From NCBI GenBank assembly GCA_031425035.1, contig JANPIN010000083.1, positions 16,913-80,912 of the forward strand: a DNA stretch of 64,000 bases. Direction: 5' to 3'. Origin of the DNA: M3007 sp031425035. Lineage in GTDB: Bacteria > Bacteroidota > Bacteroidia > Chitinophagales > Saprospiraceae. The notes under the pieces are model-generated. The model did not search any database. It saw nothing but the letters and a program-made list of their open reading frames with translations, and had not been told where the DNA came from. Both the position numbers and the translations under genes were made by a program. Positions 26,611 through 34,409 of the stretch are shown here, piece after piece; positions within the stretch are counted from its first letter, which is position 1; every line of letters starts with the position of its first letter.

Positions 26611-26940
26611 ATGAAGACTTTGGAATATCTCTCTCCCCGCGAAGCTTATGCGGCCTATATGCTGGGCAGTGTATTGGTAGATGTGCGCGATTCGAACGAT
26701 GCTGCCGACAAGGCCGCCGATCTTAAGCAATTGGTGGTACTGCCTTTCAGTGAACTGGAAAAACGGGCGCATGAACTGCCCACGAATCGTCAGGTCGTGT
26801 TTGTTTCCCGCATTGGCATTAAAAGCCAGCAGGCAGCCGAATACCTCATCACCCACGGGTTTGATAAAGTAGCCACCGTACAGGGGGGGTTGACGGCCTG
26901 GGAAGCCGATGGTTTTCCCGTTCGCAAAACCAGTAATTAA
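26611..26940 (+). CDS. Rhodanese-like domain protein without catalytic cysteine
   Basis: 109 residues, one rhodanese domain: LVDVRDSNDAADKA at residues about 22-35, LPFSELEKRAHELP, then VVFVSRIGIKSQQAAEYL where the active-site loop should read CRxGxRS, and VATVQGGLTAWEADGFPV. Serine stands in the place of the catalytic cysteine, so sulfur transfer is not expected; such forms can bind partners. Start at 26611 follows the promoter element; the frame is open further upstream but that region is intergenic in character. The methionine region follows 116 bases downstream. Confidence 0.8.
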   Translation: MKTLEYLSPREAYAAYMLGSVLVDVRDSNDAADKAADLKQLVVLPFSELEKRAHELPTNRQVVFVSRIGIKSQQAAEYLITHGFDKVATVQGGLTAWEADGFPVRKTSN

Positions 26941-27056
26941 ACATTTAATATTCTTTTAACAACAGGTTATTTGGCAGTCTGCGCCGACTTTCCGGTTCTT
27001 TGCCCCTGATGAAAATGAATTACGCAAATAGAAACTCTTGCCCGGCCAATCATTCT

Positions 27057-27137
27057 ATGATGATGATGTGCATGTGCTGTTGTTCCGTCCCGCTCGCCGG
27101 TGCGCCACAAAGGGTTTCACGTAATCATACTGATTGA
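27057..27137 (+). CDS. Met/Cys-rich leader peptide upstream of metY
   Basis: A 26-codon ORF, ATG 27057 to TGA 27135-27137. Its first nine codons read MMMMCMCCC, that is five Met and four Cys, and the rest is ordinary (SVPLAGAPQR, VSRNHTD). It sits between the rhodanese gene and metY and is followed 24 bases later by a strong terminator hairpin. The composition matches the product pathway: MetY builds homocysteine, the precursor of Met, from sulfide, and Cys is the other sulfur amino acid. I read it as the sensing ORF of a transcription attenuator. The coding content is direct reading; translation is inference. Confidence 0.72.
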   Translation: MMMMCMCCCSVPLAGAPQRVSRNHTD

Positions 27138-27175
27138 TCTTATATCAACTCTGTTTTACGAAAAAGACCTTTCAG
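27130..27175 (+). promoter_or_regulatory. Candidate antiterminator pairing
   Basis: CTGATTGATCTT (27130-27141), which overlaps the leader stop codon, can pair with AAGACCTTTCAG (27164-27175), the 5' arm of the terminator, at 9 of 12 places. A ribosome that ends at the leader stop would cover the first strand and let the terminator form; one stalled in the Met/Cys codons would leave it free. Found by hand; energies were not computed. Confidence 0.35.
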
Positions 27176-27203
27176 GCCCCGCGCCTGAAAGGTCTTTTTT
27201 TTT
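27161..27203 (+). terminator. Strong intrinsic terminator between leader ORF and metY
   Basis: A perfect 15 bp stem: AAAAGACCTTTCAGG (27162-27176) and CCTGAAAGGTCTTTT (27184-27198), 7-base loop CCCCGCG, and a run of ten T at 27194-27203. It lies 32 bases before the metY start, so it can only serve to end transcription before metY. Confidence 0.9.
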
Positions 27204-27235
27204 CCACCCATCTCTTCTCTCCAACCACTTACACC

Positions 27236-28564
27236 ATGGCAGATCAACCATTGCATTTCGACACCCTCCAGCTCCATGCGGGCCAGAAACCAGACCCGAC
27301 TACGAACAGCCGGGCCGTACCTATTTATCAAACCACTTCTTACGTATTCAACAGTGCCGAACATGGCGCTAACTTATTCGCCCTTAAGGAATTCGGGAAC
27401 ATATATACCCGGATCATGAATCCCACGACCGATGTGTTCGAGCAGCGTATGGCTGCTTTAGAAGGCGGTGTGGCTGCACTTGCGGTCGGTTCCGGCCAGG
27501 CGGCGCAGTTTATCGCCCTGAACAACATTTTACAGGCCGGTGATAATTTCGTGACCACTACCTACCTCTACGGCGGCACTTATAATCAGTTCAAAGTCGC
27601 CTTTAAACGCCTCGGGGTGGAAGCCCGTTTTGCCGACGGCGATAAGCCCGAAAGCTTCGAAGCCCTGATCGATGAAAATACCAAGGCGCTTTATCTGGAA
27701 ACCATCGGCAACCCCGGCTTCAATATCCCTGATTTTGAACGTTTTGCGGCACTGGCGAAGAAACATGATCTGCCACTCATTGTTGACAACACCTTTGGCG
27801 CGGGCGGTTACCTGTTCCGTCCTTTGGAGCATGGCGCCAATGTGGTGGTCGAATCCGCCACGAAATGGATTGGCGGTCACGGTACCAGTATTGGCGGCGT
27901 CATCATTGACGGCGGTAATTTTAACTGGGGTAACGGCAAATATCCGCAGTTCACCGAACCCAGCGAAGGATATCATGGCCTGGTATTTTGGGATGTATTC
28001 GGCAGCAATGGCCCGTTTGGCAACATTGCCTTTATCATCCGGGCCCGCGTGGAAGGACTACGTGATTTCGGCTCCGCACTCAGCCCATTTAACTCCTTTT
28101 TGCTACTGCAAGGCCTGGAAACCCTCTCTTTACGCGTTCAACGTACCGTAGAAAATGCTTTGGCACTGGCCAAATATTTTGAAAAACACCCCAAAGTGGA
28201 ATGGGTAAACTACCCGGGTCTGGCTTCCAGTCCATATAAAACACTGGCGGATAAGTATTTGAGAAATGGCTACGGCGGTGTACTCAGTATTGTCGTTAAA
28301 GGATCTAAAGAAAATGCCAGTGCGGTGATTGAAAACCTCCAGCTGGTCAGCCACCTCGCCAATGTCGGCGATGCCAAGACCCTGATCATTCAACCATCCG
28401 CAACGACGCACCAGCAACTCAGCGATACCGAGCAGACCGCTGCCGGGGTCGTCCCTACCCTGCTTCGCATTTCAGCAGGCATTGAACACATCAGCGATCT
28501 GATCGCCGACTTTGAACAAGCCTTAGCAAAAATTGAGGCAGAAAATGAGGTAGTGGTTAGGTGA
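27236..28564 (+). CDS. metY: O-acetylhomoserine aminocarboxypropyltransferase (O-acetylhomoserine sulfhydrylase)
   Basis: 442 residues. LHFDTLQLHAGQKPDP at the N-terminus, SRAVPIYQTTSYVF, YTRIMNPTTDVFEQR, and VVVESATKWIGGHG with the PLP-binding Lys210 mark the Cys/Met-metabolism PLP family; the roughly 440-residue length and EPSEGYHGL insert fit MetY and not the shorter MetB/MetC. It makes homocysteine from O-acetylhomoserine and sulfide in the cytosol. The frame is open upstream to 27134, but that part would cross the terminator, so ATG 27236 is chosen. Expression is probably controlled by the leader. metX lies downstream. Confidence 0.94.
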   Translation: MADQPLHFDTLQLHAGQKPDPTTNSRAVPIYQTTSYVFNSAEHGANLFALKEFGNIYTRIMNPTTDVFEQRMAALEGGVAALAVGSGQAAQFIALNNILQAGDNFVTTTYLYGGTYNQFKVAFKRLGVEARFADGDKPESFEALIDENTKALYLETIGNPGFNIPDFERFAALAKKHDLPLIVDNTFGAGGYLFRPLEHGANVVVESATKWIGGHGTSIGGVIIDGGNFNWGNGKYPQFTEPSEGYHGLVFWDVFGSNGPFGNIAFIIRARVEGLRDFGSALSPFNSFLLLQGLETLSLRVQRTVENALALAKYFEKHPKVEWVNYPGLASSPYKTLADKYLRNGYGGVLSIVVKGSKENASAVIENLQLVSHLANVGDAKTLIIQPSATTHQQLSDTEQTAAGVVPTLLRISAGIEHISDLIADFEQALAKIEAENEVVVR

Positions 28565-28565
28565 G

Positions 28566-28757
28566 AGGAGTTAGGGGACAGGAGGCAGGAGGCAGGAGGC
28601 AGGGGTTAGGAGGCAGGAAACTGGTGACAGGGGACATCCTGATGACGGCTTGCCACACCTTAGTACTTCCTCATTGCCCGCCCCTGTCTCCTGACTCCTG
28701 TCTCCTGTCCCCTGACTCCTAACACCTAACTCCTAACTCCTGACTCCTCCCCTTATT
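28566..28757. repeat. Purine-rich/pyrimidine-rich inverted repeat between metY and metX
   Basis: 28566-28637 is a run of AGGAGTTAGGGGACAGGAGG-type words, with the 7-mer AGGAGGC three times in tandem near 28580-28603. After a 40-base middle, 28679-28755 gives the complementary CCTGTCTCCTGACTCC-type words. The two sides could form a long imperfect hairpin. No gene is seen. This kind of GGAGTTAGG/CCTAACTCC filler recurs in Bacteroidota genomes. Confidence 0.65.
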
Positions 28758-28780
28758 CCTAACCCTTCACTACCCATCCT

Positions 28781-29839
28781 GTGTCCATACAATCTTTCAC
28801 TATTTACTCCGGTTTATCCCTTGAAAACGGCGACTACCTGACGGAACCCACGATCGCTTACCACACGTACGGCGATCCGTCCAAACCCGTTGTCTGGGTG
28901 TGCCATGCCCTCACGGCGAACTCCGATGTCTTCGACTGGTGGGCCGGTCTGTTTGGCCCGACCGATGATTTCAATCCGCATGACTATTTCATCGTGTGTG
29001 CCAATGTGCTGGCATCCTGTTATGGGACCACCGGGCCATTGACTAAAAATCCGGTGACGGGGCAGCCCTATTACCATGCCTATCCACGGGTGAGTATCCG
29101 CGATATGGTCACTGCCCACGAAGCCCTGCGCCGACACCTGGGCATTACCAGTATCCATCTGTTGATCGGTGGATCACTGGGTGGGCAGCAGGCGCTCGAA
29201 TGGGCAATTCAGCAACCGGCGATCATCGAACACCTGGCCCTGATCGCAACCAATGCCCGTCATTCGGCCTGGGGCATCGCCTTCAATGAAGCCCAGCGGA
29301 TGGCCATAGAAGCGGACGCAAGTTGGGCAACGGGACATGCCCAGGCTGGGGAAGCGGGCATGCGCGCAGCAAGGGCTACGGCCTTACTATCCTATCGCAA
29401 TTACGGCACCTATGGTCAATTCCAAACGGATAGCGAACCCCTGCTGGATCGTTACCGGGCCAGTACCTACCAGCAATATCAGGGCGAAAAACTGGCGCGC
29501 CGCTTTAACGCATTTTCTTACTATCGTTTGTCGCAGGCCATGGATACCCACCATGTCGGTCGCGGCCGTGAAAGTGTAGAATCGGCCCTGGCCGGTGTTC
29601 AGGCGCGCACTTTGGTGGTCGGTATCAGCAGCGACGTGTTATTTCCGCCGGTAGAACAAATTTACCTGGCCAAACATATTCCCGCTGCGGTGTACCGCGA
29701 AATTGATTCCGATTACGGCCATGACGGCTTTTTAATTGAAACCCAGCACCTGGGTGAAATTCTTGGATCGTTCCTGGAGGGGGTTACCGCCCCCTCCGGA
29801 GATCCTGCCCGCCGCGACCTGATCCGACACCCAGTTTGA
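28781..29839 (+). CDS. metX: Homoserine O-acetyltransferase
   Basis: 352 residues, alpha/beta hydrolase fold. WVCHALTANSDVFDWW is the oxyanion region; LLIGGSLGGQQALEWA holds the nucleophile Ser132; SSDVLFPPVEQ and DYGHDGFLIE supply the Asp and His of the triad. The product, O-acetylhomoserine, is the substrate of MetY just upstream. The start is GTG (28781): the homologous N-terminus MSIQSFTIYSG begins there and no ATG is near. It is 216 bases from metY across the inverted repeat, so cotranscription is possible but not certain. Confidence 0.93.
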   Translation: MSIQSFTIYSGLSLENGDYLTEPTIAYHTYGDPSKPVVWVCHALTANSDVFDWWAGLFGPTDDFNPHDYFIVCANVLASCYGTTGPLTKNPVTGQPYYHAYPRVSIRDMVTAHEALRRHLGITSIHLLIGGSLGGQQALEWAIQQPAIIEHLALIATNARHSAWGIAFNEAQRMAIEADASWATGHAQAGEAGMRAARATALLSYRNYGTYGQFQTDSEPLLDRYRASTYQQYQGEKLARRFNAFSYYRLSQAMDTHHVGRGRESVESALAGVQARTLVVGISSDVLFPPVEQIYLAKHIPAAVYREIDSDYGHDGFLIETQHLGEILGSFLEGVTAPSGDPARRDLIRHPV

Positions 29840-29970
29840 GGGTATGGCATAATTTTGGTTAAATACGGTCGACAATAATGGCTGAATGGCGACACCTGCC
29901 CGTGTTTTCCGGTACTGATGTTACCGAAAACCGCGTTATTTGTCTTTCGTTTTTATCCTAAATAATAGCC

Positions 29971-30474
29971 ATGAACCGATTTTTAATTCTTGTGCTGCTA
30001 AGCGGCGCTATTCCAGTTCTCCTGCAAGCGCAAAACATTGGTATTTGTAATCAGGTGTTGAGCGCAACCGGTAAAAGTTCTATCCAGGCCGGACGTTATT
30101 ATGCTTATACCGTCGGAGAACCCTTTATTCTTACCTTAGAAGGCAATACCCGGGAACTTACGCAAGGTTTTCACCAACCCGATTTATGCCAGCTGGTCGC
30201 CACCAGCAACCTGGACCTGGCTGCCTGGAGCATCGAGGTTTTCCCCAATCCTACTTCCGACTTTTTACACATTCAGTACAGTGCCGATCAAAACGGTGCG
30301 CTCGAAGCATCCGTCTATGATGTGCTTGGGCATTTAGTGCTGGCCGGGCAGACGCTGGCACAGCCCGACGGCTCCTTGCTGGACTGCGCTTCCTGGCAAG
30401 CCGGTCTTTATTTCCTGCAATTACGTGACCCGGCTACCCAGGCCACTGCGACGGTGCGCTTTATTCGCCTGTAA
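29971..30474 (+). CDS. Small secreted protein with T9SS type A sorting domain
   Basis: 167 residues: signal peptide FLILVLLSGAIPVLLQAQ, a short N-terminal part (SSIQAGRYYAYTVGEPFI, then ELTQGFHQPDLCQL) and a C-terminal sorting domain starting IEVFPNPTSDFLHIQYS and ending AGLYFLQLRD, VRFIRL. The N-terminal TVGEP...LTQGFHQP pattern is common in Bacteroidota and probably is a small beta module. Function unknown. It begins 52 bases before the tail-fibre-like gene and may share its transcript. Confidence 0.85.
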   Translation: MNRFLILVLLSGAIPVLLQAQNIGICNQVLSATGKSSIQAGRYYAYTVGEPFILTLEGNTRELTQGFHQPDLCQLVATSNLDLAAWSIEVFPNPTSDFLHIQYSADQNGALEASVYDVLGHLVLAGQTLAQPDGSLLDCASWQAGLYFLQLRDPATQATATVRFIRL

Positions 30475-30526
30475 TCCTGTCCGCCCATATTTTACCGCAT
30501 TTAATTAGTTCCAAAACTGCATTTGC

Positions 30527-33500
30527 ATGAAAAATCGTTTTTTACTTCTCTTGCTGGCTTTGTGCTTTTCCGCATCGCTGTTCGCTCAATTTACGCCGCA
30601 AGGTTTTAACTATCAAAGTCTGGTCCGTGATAATGGTGGCAGTGCTTTGATGAATCAAACAGTCACGCTGTTATTCGTCATTCGCAGTGGAGCGGCCAAT
30701 GGTCCGGTCGCTTATTCTGAAAAACAAGTCACTTCCACCAATCAATATGGTTTGGTCAATCTGGTGATCGGTCAGGGAGGCACGCCTTTACAAGGCGATT
30801 TCAGTACGATTAACTGGGGCGGCGGGGCAAAATTCCTCACCGTTTCGGTGGAAACTTCGCCTAACATGTTCGATGAACTGGGCGCATCCCAACTAATGAG
30901 TGTCCCGTATGCGCTGTATGCCCAGAGTTCCGGCAGCGGCGGCGGCGGCGGCAACGATAACTGGGGTACCCAAACGGTTCAAACCAACACGACGTTAAGC
31001 GGTAATGGTACGGGAGGAAGCCCCCTGGCGCTTGCCCAGCAAGGTGCCAATAACGGACAGGTGCTGAAGTGGGACGGTAACAAATGGACACCGGGCGATG
31101 ATATTAACTCGGTTGGCGGCAACGGCGGTACGGTCACCCAGATCAATACCGGTACCGGTCTGTCCGGCGGTCCCATTTCCACTTCGGGAACCATCAGCCT
31201 GACCAACTCGGGCGTAACAGCCGGCATTTACGGAGGCGCCACCCAGATCCCGGTTATTTCCGTGGATGCACAAGGGCGTATTACCAGCGTTTTCACTTCC
31301 ACGGTGCAACCAGGCACCATTGGCATGACCGGTGGTCCGGGAATTAACGTACAACAGAACGGTTTTAACTTTACCGTAAATAACACCGGCGACGTAAATG
31401 CCAGCGACGACGTGCTGCTGACCACCCCCCATGGCGGCGATGTAAGCGGCAGTTACAATGATTTGCAAATTAAACCCAATGCCGTCGGCAGCCCGGAAAT
31501 AGCGGATAATGCCGTGGGTAACAGCGAATTGGGCGATAATGCGGTCGGTTCCGCCGAAATTTCGGCAAATGCCGTGACCAGTGGCAAAATCAGTAATGGC
31601 GCCGTAACAGCGGCCAAACTGGATAATATGGGCGCCACCAACGGACAAGTGATCAAGTGGAACGGCACCGCCTGGGCGCCGGCTGCGGACCAGTCCGGCT
31701 CGATCAACCTGACTTCCGGTACCGGCATTACCATCAGCGGTACAGCCCCCAACCTGACCATAACCAACAGCGGCGATACGAACGCCAGCGATGACATCAC
31801 CACCTCCAGCACGGCCAACGGTGACGTAACGGGCGCCTTTTCCAATTTGCAGTTGAAGGCCGATGTCGTTGGCACAACGGAATTGACGAATAGCGCTGTG
31901 GAGACCGCAAACCTGGCCAACAAGGCCGTTACGGGCGCTAAAATAGATGATATGGGCGCCAGCAGTGGGCAGATATTGAAATGGACCGGTACCACCTGGG
32001 CGCCAGCCAATGAATCGGGCGGCAGCTTTAACGTACTGCCGGGAACGGGTATTGACGTGACCACCTCCGGCAGCACGTTCATCGTCATTAACTCCGGTGA
32101 TACGGATGCCAGCGACGACCTGCTCAAAACAACCCAGGCCGGTGGTGACCTGACGGGAACTTTCGACGCTTTAATTATTAAAACCGGCGCCGTCACCAGT
32201 CCTAAAATAGCCAATAACGCGGTGACGACCAATGCGGTAGCCAACGGCGCTATTACCGCCGTCAAGCTGAACAGTATGGGCGCAACTTTGAACCAGATAT
32301 TGAAGTGGAATGGCACGGTCTGGGCGCCGGCTAATGAAAGCGGCGGTGGAGCCGGCGACAATTGGGGTGCGCAAACAGCGGCCACCGGCGCCAGTCTGAC
32401 CGGGGATGGCACGGCACTCAATCCACTGGAATTAGCTAAACAAAACGCTACCAATGGGCAGGTCCTCAAATGGAACAATGCTGCCAATGCCTGGTTACCC
32501 GGTAACGAAGCCGCTGGTGATAACTGGGGTACACAAACTACCGCCGTCGGCGCCGCGATCACCGGGAACGGTACGGCAGCCAGCCCGATCAACCTGGCCA
32601 AACAAAACGCCAACACCGGGCAGGTCCTTAAATGGGACGGTTCCGCCTGGAAACCGGCGGATGACCTGGTCGGTGCTATTGGTGGTGGTAATAGCTACGG
32701 CGCCGGTCCTGGCATCAGTATTACCGGCGTAGCGCCGAATCTGACGATCAACAATACCGGTGACAGTGATGATGACGCCACGAATGAACTGCAGAAAATT
32801 TCCCTGGCCGGTAACCAACTGACCCTTTCCGACGGCGGCGGTACGGTTACACTGCCGGCTGGTGGCAGTGGTAATAACTATACTGCCGGAACAGCGATCA
32901 GCATTACGGGAACAGCCCCGAATCTGGTGATCAATAATACAGGCGACGTCAGTTCAACCAACGAACTACAGACAATTGCCCTGGCGGGCAACAACCTGAC
33001 GTTGTCCAATAATGGTGGGACGGTCACTTTGCCGGCTGCAAATACCTACACCGCCGGCGCCGGCATCCAAATTACTGGTTCCGCACCCAATTTTAGCATA
33101 AAAAATACCGGCGACCTGAGTGAAACCAATGAGTTGCAAAACCTTTCGCTGAATGGCGCAGAATTAACCATTTCCGGCACCAACAGTACAGTGGATTTAA
33201 CTCCCCTGCTTGCCGCTTCCGACCATTGGAAACTGGTTGCCAACGACTTGTTTAACACGAACACTGGCTCGGTTGTAATTGGTGAAAATCAGACCGACGG
33301 AAAATTTCAGGTAACCAGTTTAGGCCCTATTGGTGTACGGATCACGCAAAATAGCGGCGGATCTGCCAGCGCAGCGCTGTACGCCGAAACAACCGGTTCC
33401 GGACCTGGCGGCTTTTTCACTTCCGGCACGGGTCCGGCACTGGTCACGGGCGATGGTTTTGTCGGCATCAATAATGAAAATCCCGCTTTCCAGCTCGATG

Positions 33501-34300
33501 TTAAAGGTTCGGGGCATATTTTGTCAGACGGACCAACACCACAGTTGGCCCTGGAACAAGCAACCGGCGATTTCTCCCGCCTGCAGTTACGTAATGCCGC
33601 TGCCGGCAACTGGGCCTTGTCCGCTAAAGGTGGCCTCGGTACTGCCGGTGAATTTGGGCTGGATTTCAACGGCACCACCGCCAATGGCCAGCGTATGATG
33701 ACCGTAAAAGGGAATGGCAGCGTCGGCATCGGCGGTATTAATAATGGTCCTTCCCGTCTCAAAGTGTTCCACAACTCGAGTGGTTTTGTGCTGGAGAATA
33801 CGACCAACAGCCATAACTGGGAATTTTGGGTGAGTAGCGGCGACGGCAGCCTGGTGCTGTATAATGACCAGCTGCCAGCAGGTGTACCGGCCGGAACTTT
33901 TGCTACCAACGGCCTGTACGTGCCCTCCGACCGCAATCTAAAAAAGGAAGTGCTGGGTATGGCTAATGGCGTTTTGAACAAAGTGCTGCAACTCCAGCCG
34001 GTAACCTATCGCTATAATTCGGAAAAAGAAAGCGCTCAACGGTCAATGGGCTTCATCGCCCAGGATGTGCAGGACTTATTCCCGGAACTGGTGACCCGCA
34101 ATCCGCTCCGCGACGGTCAGGGCGGTTACCTGGCGGTCAACTACGCCGGTTTTGGCGTACTGGCCGTCAAATCGATTCAGGAGCAGCAAGCCCAAATTGA
34201 TAACCTGAAAAAGGAAAACGAGGTGCTGCGTAGCAAAACGGAGTCGCTGGAAGCTCGTTTACTGCGACTGGAACAACTGGTCGGCGCCAGGAAAGATTAA
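30527..34300 (+). CDS. Large secreted fibre-like protein with S74 intramolecular chaperone domain
   Basis: 1257 residues. Signal peptide FLLLLLALCFSASLFAQ, then an N-terminal beta domain common in Bacteroidota fibre proteins (FTPQGFNYQSLVRDN). Residues 140-950 are repeats: units with GNGTGGSPLALAQQ and GQVLKWDGNKW occur at least three times, and stretches of DNAVGSAEISANAV with AAKLDNMGA also three times; later come repeated AGNxLTLSxxGGTVTLP units. Near 1135 SDRNLKKEVLGM starts a Peptidase_S74 domain (FIAQDVQDLFPELV), and 1220-1257 is a coiled coil. S74 domains fold trimeric phage tail spikes and then cut themselves off. No phage gene is near; a surface trimer is inferred. Confidence 0.85.
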   Translation: MKNRFLLLLLALCFSASLFAQFTPQGFNYQSLVRDNGGSALMNQTVTLLFVIRSGAANGPVAYSEKQVTSTNQYGLVNLVIGQGGTPLQGDFSTINWGGGAKFLTVSVETSPNMFDELGASQLMSVPYALYAQSSGSGGGGGNDNWGTQTVQTNTTLSGNGTGGSPLALAQQGANNGQVLKWDGNKWTPGDDINSVGGNGGTVTQINTGTGLSGGPISTSGTISLTNSGVTAGIYGGATQIPVISVDAQGRITSVFTSTVQPGTIGMTGGPGINVQQNGFNFTVNNTGDVNASDDVLLTTPHGGDVSGSYNDLQIKPNAVGSPEIADNAVGNSELGDNAVGSAEISANAVTSGKISNGAVTAAKLDNMGATNGQVIKWNGTAWAPAADQSGSINLTSGTGITISGTAPNLTITNSGDTNASDDITTSSTANGDVTGAFSNLQLKADVVGTTELTNSAVETANLANKAVTGAKIDDMGASSGQILKWTGTTWAPANESGGSFNVLPGTGIDVTTSGSTFIVINSGDTDASDDLLKTTQAGGDLTGTFDALIIKTGAVTSPKIANNAVTTNAVANGAITAVKLNSMGATLNQILKWNGTVWAPANESGGGAGDNWGAQTAATGASLTGDGTALNPLELAKQNATNGQVLKWNNAANAWLPGNEAAGDNWGTQTTAVGAAITGNGTAASPINLAKQNANTGQVLKWDGSAWKPADDLVGAIGGGNSYGAGPGISITGVAPNLTINNTGDSDDDATNELQKISLAGNQLTLSDGGGTVTLPAGGSGNNYTAGTAISITGTAPNLVINNTGDVSSTNELQTIALAGNNLTLSNNGGTVTLPAANTYTAGAGIQITGSAPNFSIKNTGDLSETNELQNLSLNGAELTISGTNSTVDLTPLLAASDHWKLVANDLFNTNTGSVVIGENQTDGKFQVTSLGPIGVRITQNSGGSASAALYAETTGSGPGGFFTSGTGPALVTGDGFVGINNENPAFQLDVKGSGHILSDGPTPQLALEQATGDFSRLQLRNAAAGNWALSAKGGLGTAGEFGLDFNGTTANGQRMMTVKGNGSVGIGGINNGPSRLKVFHNSSGFVLENTTNSHNWEFWVSSGDGSLVLYNDQLPAGVPAGTFATNGLYVPSDRNLKKEVLGMANGVLNKVLQLQPVTYRYNSEKESAQRSMGFIAQDVQDLFPELVTRNPLRDGQGGYLAVNYAGFGVLAVKSIQEQQAQIDNLKKENEVLRSKTESLEARLLRLEQLVGARKD

Positions 34301-34315
34301 ATTTTTCGTATAAAT

Positions 34316-34358
34316 AAAGGCCACAGGATCGGTGTATTTCGATGCTGTGGCCTTTTTT
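34316..34358 (+). terminator. Intrinsic terminator after the fibre-like gene
   Basis: AAGGCCACAG (34317-34326) pairs with CTGTGGCCTT (34345-34354), followed by a T run. Loop of 18 bases. The next gene starts at 34410. Confidence 0.8.
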
Positions 34359-34409
34359 ATTCATCCGCCTGCCTGTGGTTGGTCTTATCATGCGTTTAAT
34401 AAACCGATT

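Noticed and set aside
27134..27235. N-terminal extension of metY to 27134
   Set aside because: It would translate across a perfect terminator hairpin and overlap the leader stop; family homology starts at 27236.
31453..32616. 387-codon open frame on the minus strand inside the fibre-like gene
   Set aside because: It is the complement of a Gly/Ala/Asn-repeat gene with a signal peptide, S74 domain and terminator on the plus strand; the minus frame has no start context, domain or signal and reads as low-complexity Ala/Val/Pro.
30527..34300. Prophage tail gene
   Set aside because: No capsid, terminase, portal or integrase genes lie near, and the protein has a Sec signal peptide, which phage tail proteins lack.
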